Source: Fen-999 sp035505955 (lineage in GTDB: Bacteria; Pseudomonadota; Gammaproteobacteria; Burkholderiales; Rhodocyclaceae). From it: DNA of 18,362 nucleotides. The notes under the pieces are model-generated. The model worked only from the letters and a program-made list of their open reading frames with translations, was not told the origin of the DNA and searched no databases. The stretch spans positions 1 to 18,362 of the forward strand of contig DATJQH010000128.1 in NCBI GenBank assembly GCA_035505955.1, in the 5' to 3' direction. Below are positions 1-8,154 of this stretch, piece after piece; within the stretch, counting starts at the first letter, position 1; each line of letters opens with the position of its first letter. Both the position numbers and the translations under genes were made by a program.

Positions 1-152
1 CGGTCGGGCAACTGGCCCCAATGGGCGACGACCTCGTCCGGCCCGCGGTACGCGAGCACGCCGATGCGCACGACGCGGGTGGGCTGGGCAAACGCCGCGC
101 CGGCAGCAAGCCAGACCACGAACAGGGGCAGAAACGTGAGGCGAAGCTTCAT
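1..152 (-). CDS. PhnD/TtrS-like periplasmic sensor or binding protein, 5' end only (cut by left edge)
   Basis: Reading the minus strand from ATG at 152 gives 50 codons before the window ends. The first 22 residues form a signal peptide: a basic start, then a hydrophobic run ending in AAFAQ. The mature start contains VRIGVLAYRGPDEVVAHWGQ. The pattern IGVLAxRGPxxxxxxW is typical of the N-terminus of PhnD-like periplasmic domains, including those fused to histidine kinases such as the tetrathionate sensor TtrS. The kinase part cannot be seen, so a plain solute-binding protein remains possible. The gene is divergent from the TauE/molybdoenzyme operon that begins at 320, so it may sense the sulfur compound handled by that operon. 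The signal peptide and motif are visible; the sensor role is inferred from context. Confidence 0.62.
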   Translation of the reverse strand, partial: MKLRLTFLPLFVVWLAAGAAFAQPTRVVRIGVLAYRGPDEVVAHWGQLPD

Positions 153-182
153 GTGCACATCCGGGCGGACGAGCAGCGAATT

Positions 183-220
183 ATGCCCGCTACGCACTTT
201 CGCGTAGTGCGGTACGGCAT
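183..220. promoter_or_regulatory. Imperfect dyad in divergent intergenic region (candidate operator)
   Basis: The region between the two divergent starts (153-319) holds no gene. Its most obvious structure is a nested dyad. ATGCC at 183-187 pairs with GGCAT at 216-220, TAC at 191-193 with GTA at 212-214, and GCACT at 194-198 with AGTGC at 206-210. A shifted pairing is also possible: CTACGC at 190-195 with GCGTAG at 202-207. There is no T-run, so it does not look like an intrinsic terminator. It lies about 100 bp upstream of the start at 320 and 30 bp upstream of the start at 152, a place suited to an operator controlling both genes. The binding protein is unknown; a LuxR/FixJ-type partner of the TtrS-like sensor is a guess. 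Confidence 0.4.
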
Positions 221-319
221 TTGGCGAATTCACAGCGCAGCCGGTGCGCTATATCGTGTGTCGCAATGCAGCAAAGAAAAATTTATCGCTGTATTTCTTC
301 ACTGATTGGGGGATCCGAC

Positions 320-1546
320 ATGCCAAGAAATGCCCTGCTGGCGGCGCTGGCCGCCCTGGCGCTGGTCGCACCATTAGCCGTGCCCGCGATAGCACAGGAT
401 GGAACTGCGGCTACCGCCGCACCACTACCCGCGGTGCCAGTCTCGGTCAGCATCGACAAGACCCAGCTCGACAATGGCGGCGTCATCACGGTCTCTGGCG
501 CCGCCGAACCCGGCAAGCCGGTGTACCTGGAGATCTGGAACGAGAACAAGGTGCGCGGTTCCTTCTTCGACAACAAGGTCGACAAGGAAACTGGCGTCAA
601 GCCCAACAAGCTCTACATCGCCAACGACCTGCCTGCCTTCTACCGGATCGTCCTGCCCAAGTCGGAGCAGGAGAAACTCGACAAGGCCAAGGCGGAAGGC
701 AAGGGCTGGTCGTATTCCGCGGTTCTCAAGGATACCGGTGGCGACATCGCCTACTGGGCGCCATCACGAACTGCCATCGCCAGCTACCAGACCTCGATGG
801 GCGCCAGCATGAGCGGCCAGCGCGGCGACGAGTTGCCTGCCCTCGACGACAAGAACGCGCGCAAGCGTTCGATGCAGATCATGAAAAGCCGGTTCCGCAG
901 CGTCGACAAGTTACTGGTCGCCGGAGTCGAACAAAAGGAAGATGGCAGCTTTACTGCACAGGTGAAGATTCCAGAAGGCGCGCCTCCCGGCAAGTACCTG
1001 ATCGTGGCCACGACGGACAAGAAGCTGCGCTCGATGCCTGCGACCGTCGAGAACAACATTGCCTTCCCGATGCGCTACATGAGCAACGCCGGAACCAGCC
1101 TGAACATATTCATCCCCTTCCTCGTCGCTCTGGCGCTTGCCACATTCGGCGTGCTGATGGGCGCCGGCGGCGGCTTCATCATCAATCCGGTGCTCTTGAT
1201 GCTGTTCCCGCTGCCGCACAACGTCGTCGCCGGCACGGTCACGCCGACGGTGCTGTTCTCGCAGGGCAGCGGCGTGGCGAACTACTCGCGCATCAAGTTC
1301 ATCAGCTGGAAGGTCGGCATCGCGCTGGGTCTCGCGACCCTGGCCGGCGCTTTCATCGGACCAGCGCTGACCGACCTCATCACGCTGGACGAATTCAAGT
1401 TCGTCTTCGGCTGGATCCTGTTCTTCCTCGCGGCCCTGATGTTCTGGCAGACGACGCCAGGCTACGTCGCCAGGAACAAGAAGGAGCAGGCGATCCTGAA
1501 GGAATTCCAGAAGCGGGCCGAAGAAGCGGCGACCGCCGGGGCCTGA
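320..1546 (+). CDS. TauE/SafE half-transporter with N-terminal secreted beta-rich domain
   Basis: This 408-residue membrane protein appears to be half of a TauE/SafE (sulfite/organosulfonate exporter) transporter. Residues 1-25 are a signal peptide ending AIA before QDG. Residues about 40-245 form a soluble, beta-rich region, probably periplasmic and Ig- or transthyretin-like by appearance. From about 262 to 378 there are roughly four membrane segments. They include the family signature GAGGGFIINP (281-290), which normally occurs once per TauE half. The tail is charged and helical. ATG 320 is chosen over the upstream in-frame ATG at 221 because a GGGGGA ribosome site sits 6-8 nt before it and it gives a clean signal peptide. 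The stop is 22 nt before the gene for the second half. Transport of a sulfur oxyanion is inferred from the family and the neighbours. Confidence 0.82.
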   Translation: MPRNALLAALAALALVAPLAVPAIAQDGTAATAAPLPAVPVSVSIDKTQLDNGGVITVSGAAEPGKPVYLEIWNENKVRGSFFDNKVDKETGVKPNKLYIANDLPAFYRIVLPKSEQEKLDKAKAEGKGWSYSAVLKDTGGDIAYWAPSRTAIASYQTSMGASMSGQRGDELPALDDKNARKRSMQIMKSRFRSVDKLLVAGVEQKEDGSFTAQVKIPEGAPPGKYLIVATTDKKLRSMPATVENNIAFPMRYMSNAGTSLNIFIPFLVALALATFGVLMGAGGGFIINPVLLMLFPLPHNVVAGTVTPTVLFSQGSGVANYSRIKFISWKVGIALGLATLAGAFIGPALTDLITLDEFKFVFGWILFFLAALMFWQTTPGYVARNKKEQAILKEFQKRAEEAATAGA

Positions 1547-1568
1547 ACAACATTCACGGGAGTCAAAA

Positions 1569-1964
1569 ATGTACATGACTGTCAATTTCTGGGGACACGA
1601 ATTCAGGATCAATGTCATCGTCGGTTGCATCGGCGCCTTCCTGATCGCGGTCGTATCGTCGATGTTCGGCTTCGGTGGCGGCCCGTTCATGGTGCCGCTG
1701 ATGGCCGTGGTGCTCGGCCTGCCGATGTACGTCGTCGTCGGCAGTTCGCTGCTGGCCATCTTCTTCAGTACCATGATGAGCACGCTCAAGCACTATTCGC
1801 TGGGCAACTTCGACCTCGACCTGTTCCTGATCATGTTCCCGGCCGCGCTGCTGGCCGGCTGGATCGGGCCGAAGATCGCCAAGAAGCTGAATCCGCTCTG
1901 GGTCAAGCGTGTCGCCGCCATCGGCCTGACGCTGCTCGGCCTGTCGCTGGTCGGCGTGTTCTAG
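1569..1964 (+). CDS. TauE/SafE half-transporter, second half
   Basis: This protein of 131 residues is almost entirely hydrophobic, with about four membrane segments (near 13-35, 45-70, 83-100 and 112-131). It carries the TauE/SafE signature in the form FGFGGGPFMVP at about 34-44. Full TauE/SafE proteins are around 250-300 residues with two such repeats. This is therefore one repeat only, and the preceding gene supplies the other. The two probably assemble as a heterodimer in the inner membrane. GGGAG lies 7 nt before ATG 1569. Another in-frame ATG two codons on (1575) cannot be excluded. The stop is 14 nt before the molybdoenzyme start, consistent with one transcript. A frameshift splitting a once-single gene is unlikely, because the first half has its own charged tail and this gene its own ribosome site. 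Confidence 0.85.
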   Translation: MYMTVNFWGHEFRINVIVGCIGAFLIAVVSSMFGFGGGPFMVPLMAVVLGLPMYVVVGSSLLAIFFSTMMSTLKHYSLGNFDLDLFLIMFPAALLAGWIGPKIAKKLNPLWVKRVAAIGLTLLGLSLVGVF

Positions 1965-1978
1965 AGGAATAAGGTCAA

Positions 1979-4111
1979 ATGAGTTCAGGCAAGGCACCCA
2001 ATGTGCGCGGGGTCGACAGTCCCGGCCGCCGCACGGTGTACAGCATGTGCGGCATGTGCGCGACGCGCTGCCCGCTCGAGGTCACGGTGGAGGACGGCCG
2101 CGTCGTCTGGTTGCAGGGCAACCCGAACGACAAGGCGATCGGCGCCAGTCTCTGCGCGCGCGGTGCTGCCGGCCTCCCGTTCGAGAACGACGACGAGCGG
2201 CCGCAGACGCCGCTGATCCGCACCGGTCCGCGTGGCGGCGGCCAGTGGCGCCGCGCCAGCTGGGGCGAAGCGCTCGATTACGTCGCCGACAAGCTGCGCG
2301 AGGTCATCGCCGAAATGGGCGGGCGCGGAATTGCATTGTCGGATCGGGGCGGCTCGTTCACCGATCTCACCAAGACTTTTGTTGCCGCACTGGGTTCGCC
2401 GAACTACGTCGACCACGATTCCTCGTGCGGGCGCAACGCGCACAACGCGGCGCGCAGCCTCTACGGCGTCGGCCGCACGGCGATCACGTTCGACATCAAG
2501 AACGCCAAGCACCTCGTCCTCTACGGCCGCAACCTGGTCGAGTCGCTGAAGGTGAAGGAGGCCAAGGAGTTCATGGCCGCCATGGCGGGCGGCATGCGCT
2601 GCACCTACATCGACCCGCGCGCCAGCATCACGGCCACCAAGGCGACGCGCTACTGGCGCGTGCGGCCCAACAGCGACTATGCGCTGAACCTCGGCATCAT
2701 CCATGAAGTGCTGAAGCAGGGCGTGTACGACAGGGAATTCGTCGCGCGCTGGGTGAGCGGCATGGACAAGCTGGCCGAAGCGGTGCGGGAGACGACGCCG
2801 GAGTGGCAGGAGCAACACACCGGCATCCCGGCCGACGAGATCCGCGCCTTCGTGCGCGAGATCGCGGCCGATGCGCCGCGCGTCATCTTCCACCCCGGCT
2901 GGATGGTGGCGCGCCACAAGCAGTCATTCCATGTGAGCCGCACGGCGCTGATCCTCAACGCCCTGATGGGCTCGATCGAAGTGAAGGGCGGCTGCATCCT
3001 CGCCAAGTCGCCCGAGGACGTCGGCCGCAAGGGCCTGAAGAAGCTGACCGACCGCGTGCCGAAAGTGACGGAAAAGCGTGCCGACGGCGCCGGCTGGAAG
3101 CATCCCTCGTGGGACCCGGCTTCGGGCATCGTGCACCAGATGTTTGCGGCCATGGAATCCGGCGACCCGTATCCGATCGGCGCCTACTTCGCCTATCGCC
3201 ACGATCCGCTCACCGGCGTTCCCGATCCGGCGGCGCAGAAGAAGGCGCTCGACAAGCTGAAGCTGCTCGTCGCCATCGACGTCAATTATTCCGAGACGGC
3301 CTGGTACGCCGATGTCATATTACCGGAGTCGACCTACCTCGAACGCGCCAACGTCCTGACGCAGAACGCCGGCGCGAAGCCCAACTTCGCAATGCGCGAC
3401 CAGGCGGTGGCGCCGCGCTTCGACAGCCGACCGGCGTGGTGGATCTTCCGCGAGATTTTGCGCCGGCTCGACCGTGGGGACGCGCTCGACTTCGAGACCA
3501 TCGAGGAACTTTGGGACTACCAGCTCGAAGGCACCGGCGTCACCGTGGCGCAGATGCGCGAGAAGGGCATCGTGCCGCTGGCCGACGCGCCGCTTTTGTG
3601 GGATCGCAAAGATGGCATCAAGTTCAAGACGCCCTCGGGCAAGATCGAGATCGAGAGCGAAGTGCTGAACAAGGCCGGGCTGCCGAGCCTGCCGCCCTAC
3701 CAGGCCCTGCCGAAGGTCGAGGGCGACAGGTTCTACCTGATCTTTGGGCGCACGGCGATCCTCAGCCACGGCCAGACGACCAACAACCCGGTGATCAACG
3801 GCATGGTGGGCGAGAATCCGCTCTGGATCCACCCGGACCGCGCCAGGGCGCTCGGCATCGGCGACGGCGACGAGGTGCTGATCAGCAGTCCGGGCTACTC
3901 GGCCTACATGAAGGCGCATGTCACGCCCTGGGTGCATCCCGAGGCCGTGTTCATGCTGCACGGGTTTGGCCGCACGGTGCCGCTGCAGACGCGTGCCTGC
4001 GGCCTGGGCGTTGCCGACCAGCGCCTGCAGCACGGCAAGCTCTACGAGTTCGATCCCGCCGGCGGCGGCAGCGCCATGACCGAAACCATCGTCCAGGTGC
4101 GAAAGAAATGA
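1979..4111 (+). CDS. Cytoplasmic molybdopterin oxidoreductase, PhsA/PsrA/SoeA-like catalytic subunit
   Basis: This 710-residue protein of the DMSO-reductase superfamily binds bis-MGD molybdenum and one [4Fe-4S] cluster. The cluster cysteines are C24, C27, C31 and C59. C150, in HDSSCGRNAHN, sits where the Mo ligand is expected. The C-terminal dinucleotide-binding domain (about 590-700) has FGRTAILSHGQTTNNP and FMLHGFGRT, resembling thiosulfate/polysulfide reductase subunits PhsA and PsrA. Those enzymes are exported with a Tat signal. Here the N-terminus has no twin-arginine hydrophobic leader, so the enzyme should be cytoplasmic, like sulfite-oxidising SoeA, although SoeA is longer. AAGG lies 5-8 nt before ATG 1979. 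The stop overlaps the next start (ATGA). The partners are a ferredoxin subunit and a flavoprotein, with no NrfD-type anchor. The substrate is inferred to be a sulfur oxyanion; formate or another compound cannot be excluded. Confidence 0.85.
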   Translation: MSSGKAPNVRGVDSPGRRTVYSMCGMCATRCPLEVTVEDGRVVWLQGNPNDKAIGASLCARGAAGLPFENDDERPQTPLIRTGPRGGGQWRRASWGEALDYVADKLREVIAEMGGRGIALSDRGGSFTDLTKTFVAALGSPNYVDHDSSCGRNAHNAARSLYGVGRTAITFDIKNAKHLVLYGRNLVESLKVKEAKEFMAAMAGGMRCTYIDPRASITATKATRYWRVRPNSDYALNLGIIHEVLKQGVYDREFVARWVSGMDKLAEAVRETTPEWQEQHTGIPADEIRAFVREIAADAPRVIFHPGWMVARHKQSFHVSRTALILNALMGSIEVKGGCILAKSPEDVGRKGLKKLTDRVPKVTEKRADGAGWKHPSWDPASGIVHQMFAAMESGDPYPIGAYFAYRHDPLTGVPDPAAQKKALDKLKLLVAIDVNYSETAWYADVILPESTYLERANVLTQNAGAKPNFAMRDQAVAPRFDSRPAWWIFREILRRLDRGDALDFETIEELWDYQLEGTGVTVAQMREKGIVPLADAPLLWDRKDGIKFKTPSGKIEIESEVLNKAGLPSLPPYQALPKVEGDRFYLIFGRTAILSHGQTTNNPVINGMVGENPLWIHPDRARALGIGDGDEVLISSPGYSAYMKAHVTPWVHPEAVFMLHGFGRTVPLQTRACGLGVADQRLQHGKLYEFDPAGGGSAMTETIVQVRKK

Positions 4112-4608
4112 GCAAGTACATGCTGCGTCACGACGAAGAGAACTGCATCGGCTGCCAGGCCTGCGAGGTCCATTGCAAGACCAACAAGGACCTCGGCCCC
4201 GGGCCGTCGCCGTGCAAGATCATCCCGGTGGGTCCCGTCGACGTCGGCGGCCGGCCGCGCACGCGTTTCGTCTTCATGCCCTGCTTCCACTGCGAGGACG
4301 CCTGGTGCATGAAGGCCTGCCCGACCGGAGCCATGCAACGTCGCGAGAAGGACGGCATCGTCTTCGTGCAGCAGAGCCTGTGCGTGGGCTGCAAGAGTTG
4401 CATCGCCGCCTGTCCCTGGGGGACGCCGCAGTGGGATCCCGCGACGCGTCGCGTGGTCAAGTGCGACTACTGCATGGACCGGCTCGATGCCGGCCTGCAG
4501 CCGGCCTGTGTGACCAAGTGCGTTACCGGCTGCCTGTCCTTCGGCGAGGCCGGCGACGCCGCCGATGCGCGGCGCGAACGCTACGCCCGTCAACTCGTGC
4601 TGGGTTAG
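4108..4608 (+). CDS. Four-cluster [4Fe-4S] ferredoxin subunit (DmsB/PhsB/PsrB-like)
   Basis: This 166-residue electron-transfer subunit passes electrons between the molybdoenzyme and an acceptor. Four cysteine groups can be read: C13-C16-C19-C23, C59-C62-C67-C71, C92-C95-C98-C102 and C119-C122-C134-C138. This matches the four [4Fe-4S] clusters of DmsB, PhsB, PsrB and TtrB. There is no signal peptide, in keeping with a cytoplasmic complex. The start ATG overlaps the molybdoenzyme stop by 4 nt, and the next gene begins 2 nt after the stop, so the three are almost certainly co-translated. The alternative start M5 is less likely because of the coupled ATGA overlap. Extra cysteines at 36 and 142 are not part of the usual pattern. 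Confidence 0.9.
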   Translation: MSKYMLRHDEENCIGCQACEVHCKTNKDLGPGPSPCKIIPVGPVDVGGRPRTRFVFMPCFHCEDAWCMKACPTGAMQRREKDGIVFVQQSLCVGCKSCIAACPWGTPQWDPATRRVVKCDYCMDRLDAGLQPACVTKCVTGCLSFGEAGDAADARRERYARQLVLG

Positions 4609-4610
4609 CC

Positions 4611-7559
4611 ATGGACCAGCCACTGCCGCTGCCTGCCTGGCTTGCCGCTCCGGACGCGCTCTCGGGCGCGCCAACCTCGCTGGTGCTGCCCGGACTTGCG
4701 CGCGCGCTGGGCATGAATCCGCTGCAGCGCCTTGCGCGCCTGCGCGAGGCCGGACTCGTCGAGTGCGGTTTTGCCGGCGAGCCGCTCTATCCTTTCTGGC
4801 GCCAATTCCTGCGCGGCCACGGTCCGAGCGAACTGGTGATCGACGCCGCAGGGCACGACGCCCGGGGCTTGAGCGCGGCGGCGGTCCTGGAACGGGCGCC
4901 GGTTCTTGTCGCGGAAGGATTGCTGATCGCGGCCGGCTTGCGCGGTTCGCAATCGGCCGTACTGATCCTGCCGGAAGCGCTGGCCGGCCTCGAAGCCGGG
5001 CTGCTCAACGCCATGGACGCGATACGCTCGCGCGGTCTCGCGCAGGGCCGGCGGCTGCCCGTGAAAGTCAGCCGCGGCGGTACGCCAAGCATCTGGGGCG
5101 AAGGCCATGCGACCGACGGCGATCGGCTGATCCACGCACCGGAAACATGGTGCCGCATCGCACTTGCTTTCGCTGCCGCCGAGCCGGAAACGCACGACAT
5201 CGCGGGCCGCATGTTGTTCACGCTCCGGCGCGGGTTGCGCACGCGCGGCCTGGTGGAACTCGAGCGCAGCGACCACCTGCGCCGGCTGATCTACGAGTGG
5301 GGCGGCGGCGTCGAAGTGGAAGGGCAGGACGCCATCCTTGCCTTCGACAACGGCCAGGGCGGCTTCCTGCCCTTGTCTGAAGCCGACCTGCGCTGTTCGC
5401 CCGAGGAATTCGCCGCGGTCGGCATCACGCCGTCCCCGTCGACGCTGATGGTGCTGCCGCAAGGCGCGTGCGTCGTCGAACAGACCCGGCGCGCCATGCA
5501 CCGCCACTGGAATCTCGCCGAGGACGCGCCCGCACCGGTACGCGCGTTGCTGGGCCACGCGGCGCGCCTGGTGACGGAAATCTGCGTCGGCCGCGGCAAT
5601 CCGGCGCACGTGCGCGAACTCGAAGGACTGGCGCAGGAGCTCGCCACGCAGGGCCTGGCCGCGGCCTGGCCGCTCGGCAGCGCGCTGCGGCACTATCGCG
5701 AACAGTGGCAGGAGCACGCCAATCGCAGCCGCTGCCCGGACGGCAGTTGCCTGACACGTCGGCCCGCGCCCTGCCAGAGCACCTGTCCCGCCAACATCGA
5801 CATTCCAAGCTTCATGGCGCATATCGGCCACGGCGACCATCGCGCTTCGCTGGCGGTGATCACGCGCGACAACCCGCTGCCACTCACGTGCGGCCTCGTG
5901 TGTCCCGCCCCCTGCGAGTCGGCCTGCGTGCGCGGCGGCAAGGATGGCGCCGTGTTCATCCGGCCGATGAAGGCCGTGGCCGCGGAACACTGCCTGGCCG
6001 GCGGCGGTTATCCGCTGCCCGAAGCGGCCGCGCCGACCGGCAAGCGCATCGGCATCGTCGGCTCGGGGCCGGCGGGCCTGGCGGCGGCGTACTACCTGCG
6101 CGTGCTCGGCCACGAGCCGGAGATCTTCGAGGCGCAGGCCGAAGCGGGCGGCATGCTCCGCTACGGCATTCCGGCCTACCGCCTGCCGCCGGCGCTGCTC
6201 GACCGCGAGTTGGAACAGATCAAGGCGCTAGGCGTGCCGATCCGCACCAACGAAAAGGTGGCGAGCCTGACCGAATTCCGCGCCCAGGGCTTCGATGCGG
6301 TGTTCCTCGCGCTGGGCACGCAGATGTCGCGCTTCATTCCGGTCGAGGGCGTGCACCAGCCCTGCGTGATGGGCGGCATCGACTTCCTGCGCACCGTGCG
6401 CAGCGGCGAAGACGTGCGCGTGGGTCCGAGCGTGGTCGTGATCGGCGGCGGCAACGTGGCCATCGACGTGGCGCTCACGGCGCTGCGCCAGGGCGCCAAG
6501 CGTGTCGACATGGTCTGCCTCGAGAAGCGCCGCGAGATGCCCGCGAGCCCCCACGAGATCGAGACGGCGGTGGCGGAAGGCGTGGTGCTGCATCCGGGCT
6601 GGGGGCCGGTATCGATCAGCGAGGAAGGCGAGGTCGTCTTCCAGTACTGCGAGCACGTATTCGACGAGCAGCGCCGTTTCAACCCGCAGTTCGACAGCGA
6701 GCGGCGCATGAAGGTCGAAGGCGACCACGTGCTGCTCGCCATCGGTCAGGGCACGGACCTCTCGAGCATCGACGGCGCCGGCCTCAACGTCACGCGCGGC
6801 TTCATCGTCACCGATCCGCGTACGCTCATGACCAATGTCGCAGGCGTCTTCGCCGGTGGCGACGTCGCCCACGGCCCGCGCACGGCGGTGGAGGCGATCC
6901 GTTCCGGCAAGATTGCAGCGGCCTCGATCGACGCCTGGCTTGCCGGACGGGCCCCGGATCCGGCGGTCGGCAAGCCGGTGCGGCGCGACGAGGTCGTACC
7001 GCTCGAAGTCAGCGCGCGGAGCCGCACCGGCCTGCACCGCGCCGAGATGCCCGAACTCGAAGTCGCCGACCGCGTGGGCGGCTACACGAAGATCGAACAG
7101 GGACTCACCGACGCCATGGCCATGGGGGAAGCGAGCCGCTGCCTGCGCTGCGACCTGTGCATTGGCTGCGGCTTGTGCCAGCTCGCATGCAGCGAGATGG
7201 GTGTCGAGGCGTTGCGCATGGCCGAGACACCGGCCGGACGTCTTGCCTATTTCGACTTCACGCGGCCGGCGGAACGCTGCATCGGTTGCGGCGCCTGTGC
7301 ACAGGTGTGCCCGACTGGCGCCATCCGCATCGAGGACACGGACGGCGTGCGCCGTACGGTGATCACCGGCACCGTCGTGCGCGAGCAGCCGCTGATGAAG
7401 TGCAGCGACTGCGGCGCACCGATGCAGACGGCCGCGCACCGGCGCTTCGTGCGCCAGCGCCTGCCCGACCACCAGGCGGCACACCTAGGCCGGGAGCTGT
7501 GTCCGGCCTGCGCGCGCCAACTCGCCGACCGTCCGTGGCAGGTGCTTGGCGCGTCATGA
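4611..7559 (+). CDS. NuoF-like (degenerate) / GltD-like FAD-NAD(P) oxidoreductase / 2x[4Fe-4S] fusion protein
   Basis: This 982-residue soluble flavoprotein probably links the molybdoenzyme to NAD(P)H or ferredoxin. Residues about 70-370 resemble NuoF in outline, including an SLBB-like stretch (GLRTRGLVELERSDHLRRLI, 208-227) and the helical C-terminus. The glycine-rich FMN/NADH loop and the CGxCxPCRxG cluster motif of NuoF are missing. Residues 375-460 are a cysteine-rich GltD N-domain (C375, C380, C388, C392, C427, C431, C435, C439). FAD binding is at GIVGSGPAGLAAA (481-493) and the pyridine-nucleotide fold at VVVIGGGNVAIDVA (608-621). GGDVAHGPRTAVEAI follows at 749-763. The tail has two ferredoxin motifs (C847-C850-C853-C856-C860 region and C890-C893-C896-C900). 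It ends with a CxxC...CxxC knuckle (C931, C934, C964, C967). Similar flavoproteins accompany cytoplasmic formate dehydrogenases and SfrAB-type enzymes. Direction of electron flow is not determinable. Confidence 0.85.
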   Translation: MDQPLPLPAWLAAPDALSGAPTSLVLPGLARALGMNPLQRLARLREAGLVECGFAGEPLYPFWRQFLRGHGPSELVIDAAGHDARGLSAAAVLERAPVLVAEGLLIAAGLRGSQSAVLILPEALAGLEAGLLNAMDAIRSRGLAQGRRLPVKVSRGGTPSIWGEGHATDGDRLIHAPETWCRIALAFAAAEPETHDIAGRMLFTLRRGLRTRGLVELERSDHLRRLIYEWGGGVEVEGQDAILAFDNGQGGFLPLSEADLRCSPEEFAAVGITPSPSTLMVLPQGACVVEQTRRAMHRHWNLAEDAPAPVRALLGHAARLVTEICVGRGNPAHVRELEGLAQELATQGLAAAWPLGSALRHYREQWQEHANRSRCPDGSCLTRRPAPCQSTCPANIDIPSFMAHIGHGDHRASLAVITRDNPLPLTCGLVCPAPCESACVRGGKDGAVFIRPMKAVAAEHCLAGGGYPLPEAAAPTGKRIGIVGSGPAGLAAAYYLRVLGHEPEIFEAQAEAGGMLRYGIPAYRLPPALLDRELEQIKALGVPIRTNEKVASLTEFRAQGFDAVFLALGTQMSRFIPVEGVHQPCVMGGIDFLRTVRSGEDVRVGPSVVVIGGGNVAIDVALTALRQGAKRVDMVCLEKRREMPASPHEIETAVAEGVVLHPGWGPVSISEEGEVVFQYCEHVFDEQRRFNPQFDSERRMKVEGDHVLLAIGQGTDLSSIDGAGLNVTRGFIVTDPRTLMTNVAGVFAGGDVAHGPRTAVEAIRSGKIAAASIDAWLAGRAPDPAVGKPVRRDEVVPLEVSARSRTGLHRAEMPELEVADRVGGYTKIEQGLTDAMAMGEASRCLRCDLCIGCGLCQLACSEMGVEALRMAETPAGRLAYFDFTRPAERCIGCGACAQVCPTGAIRIEDTDGVRRTVITGTVVREQPLMKCSDCGAPMQTAAHRRFVRQRLPDHQAAHLGRELCPACARQLADRPWQVLGAS

Positions 7560-7569
7560 GGGCTGACTT

Positions 7570-8121
7570 TCAGGCGTTCCTGTTTTTCTGCCAGAGAACG
7601 TCGCTGCCGCCGGCGGCCTTGTTGAGCCAGCGGCCGATCACGAACAAGAGGTCGGAAAGGCGGTTGAGATACATGCGCGCCACTTCTGAAACCGTTTCCG
7701 TCGAACCGAGCGCCACGAGCGAGCGTTCGGCACGCCGGCAAACAGTGCGCGCGAGGTGCGCCAGCGCGGCGGTGCGGGTGCCGCCGGGCAGTATGAATTC
7801 GCGCAGTGGTTCGAGCTCGTCGTTGAAGCGCTCGACGGCCCGTTCGACGCGCGCTGTCTGGGTGTCTTTGAGAAACGTCTGGCCGGGTACCGCGAGTTCG
7901 CCGCCCAGATCCAGCAGATCGTTCTGGACAGCAGTCAGGACTTCCCGTGCTGCCGCCGGCATGTCTTCAGCCAGCAGCACGCCGAGCATCGAGTTCAACT
8001 CGTCGATATCGCCCAGCGCCGCAATGCGCGGTGCGTCCTTGGCCAGCCGCGATCCATCGCCGAGGCCTGTCGTGCCGGCATCGCCGGTGCGTGTCGTGAT
8101 CTTCGAGAGCCGGTAGCCCAT
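7570..8121 (-). CDS. Cob(I)alamin adenosyltransferase, PduO type
   Basis: This 183-residue cytoplasmic enzyme transfers the adenosyl group of ATP to cob(I)alamin to make adenosylcobalamin. The PduO-type signatures are all present: the N-terminal ATP loop TRTGDAGTTGLGDG (10-23), the RTVCRRAER helix (125-133) and YLNRLSDLLF (151-160). Its length is normal for the family. The start MGYRLSK matches the usual family start, so I use ATG at 8121 rather than the open frame reaching 8322. The gene converges with the flavoprotein gene (10 nt apart, no obvious terminator) and diverges from the 54-residue peptide gene. No B12-dependent enzyme is visible nearby, so it is probably housekeeping and not part of the sulfur operons. 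Confidence 0.95.
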   Translation of the reverse strand: MGYRLSKITTRTGDAGTTGLGDGSRLAKDAPRIAALGDIDELNSMLGVLLAEDMPAAAREVLTAVQNDLLDLGGELAVPGQTFLKDTQTARVERAVERFNDELEPLREFILPGGTRTAALAHLARTVCRRAERSLVALGSTETVSEVARMYLNRLSDLLFVIGRWLNKAAGGSDVLWQKNRNA

Positions 8122-8154
8122 GCCGCGATTATCCCAGAACCAGGATGCTCGCGG

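Noticed and set aside
219..229. The 11-mer ATTTGGCGAAT also occurs inverted at 15718-15728
   Set aside because: In 18 kb many 11-mers recur by chance, and the second site lies in a convergent gap, not a promoter. No wider similarity surrounds it.
226..254. Sigma-70-like pair TTGGCG (221-226) and CTATAT (249-254)
   Set aside because: The spacing of 22 bp is too long for a normal promoter, and no sigma-54 GG-N10-GC element was found either.
221..319. Upstream in-frame start (ATG 221) for the first TauE half
   Set aside because: It would put 33 non-hydrophobic residues before a clean signal peptide. ATG 320 has a good ribosome site and 221 does not.
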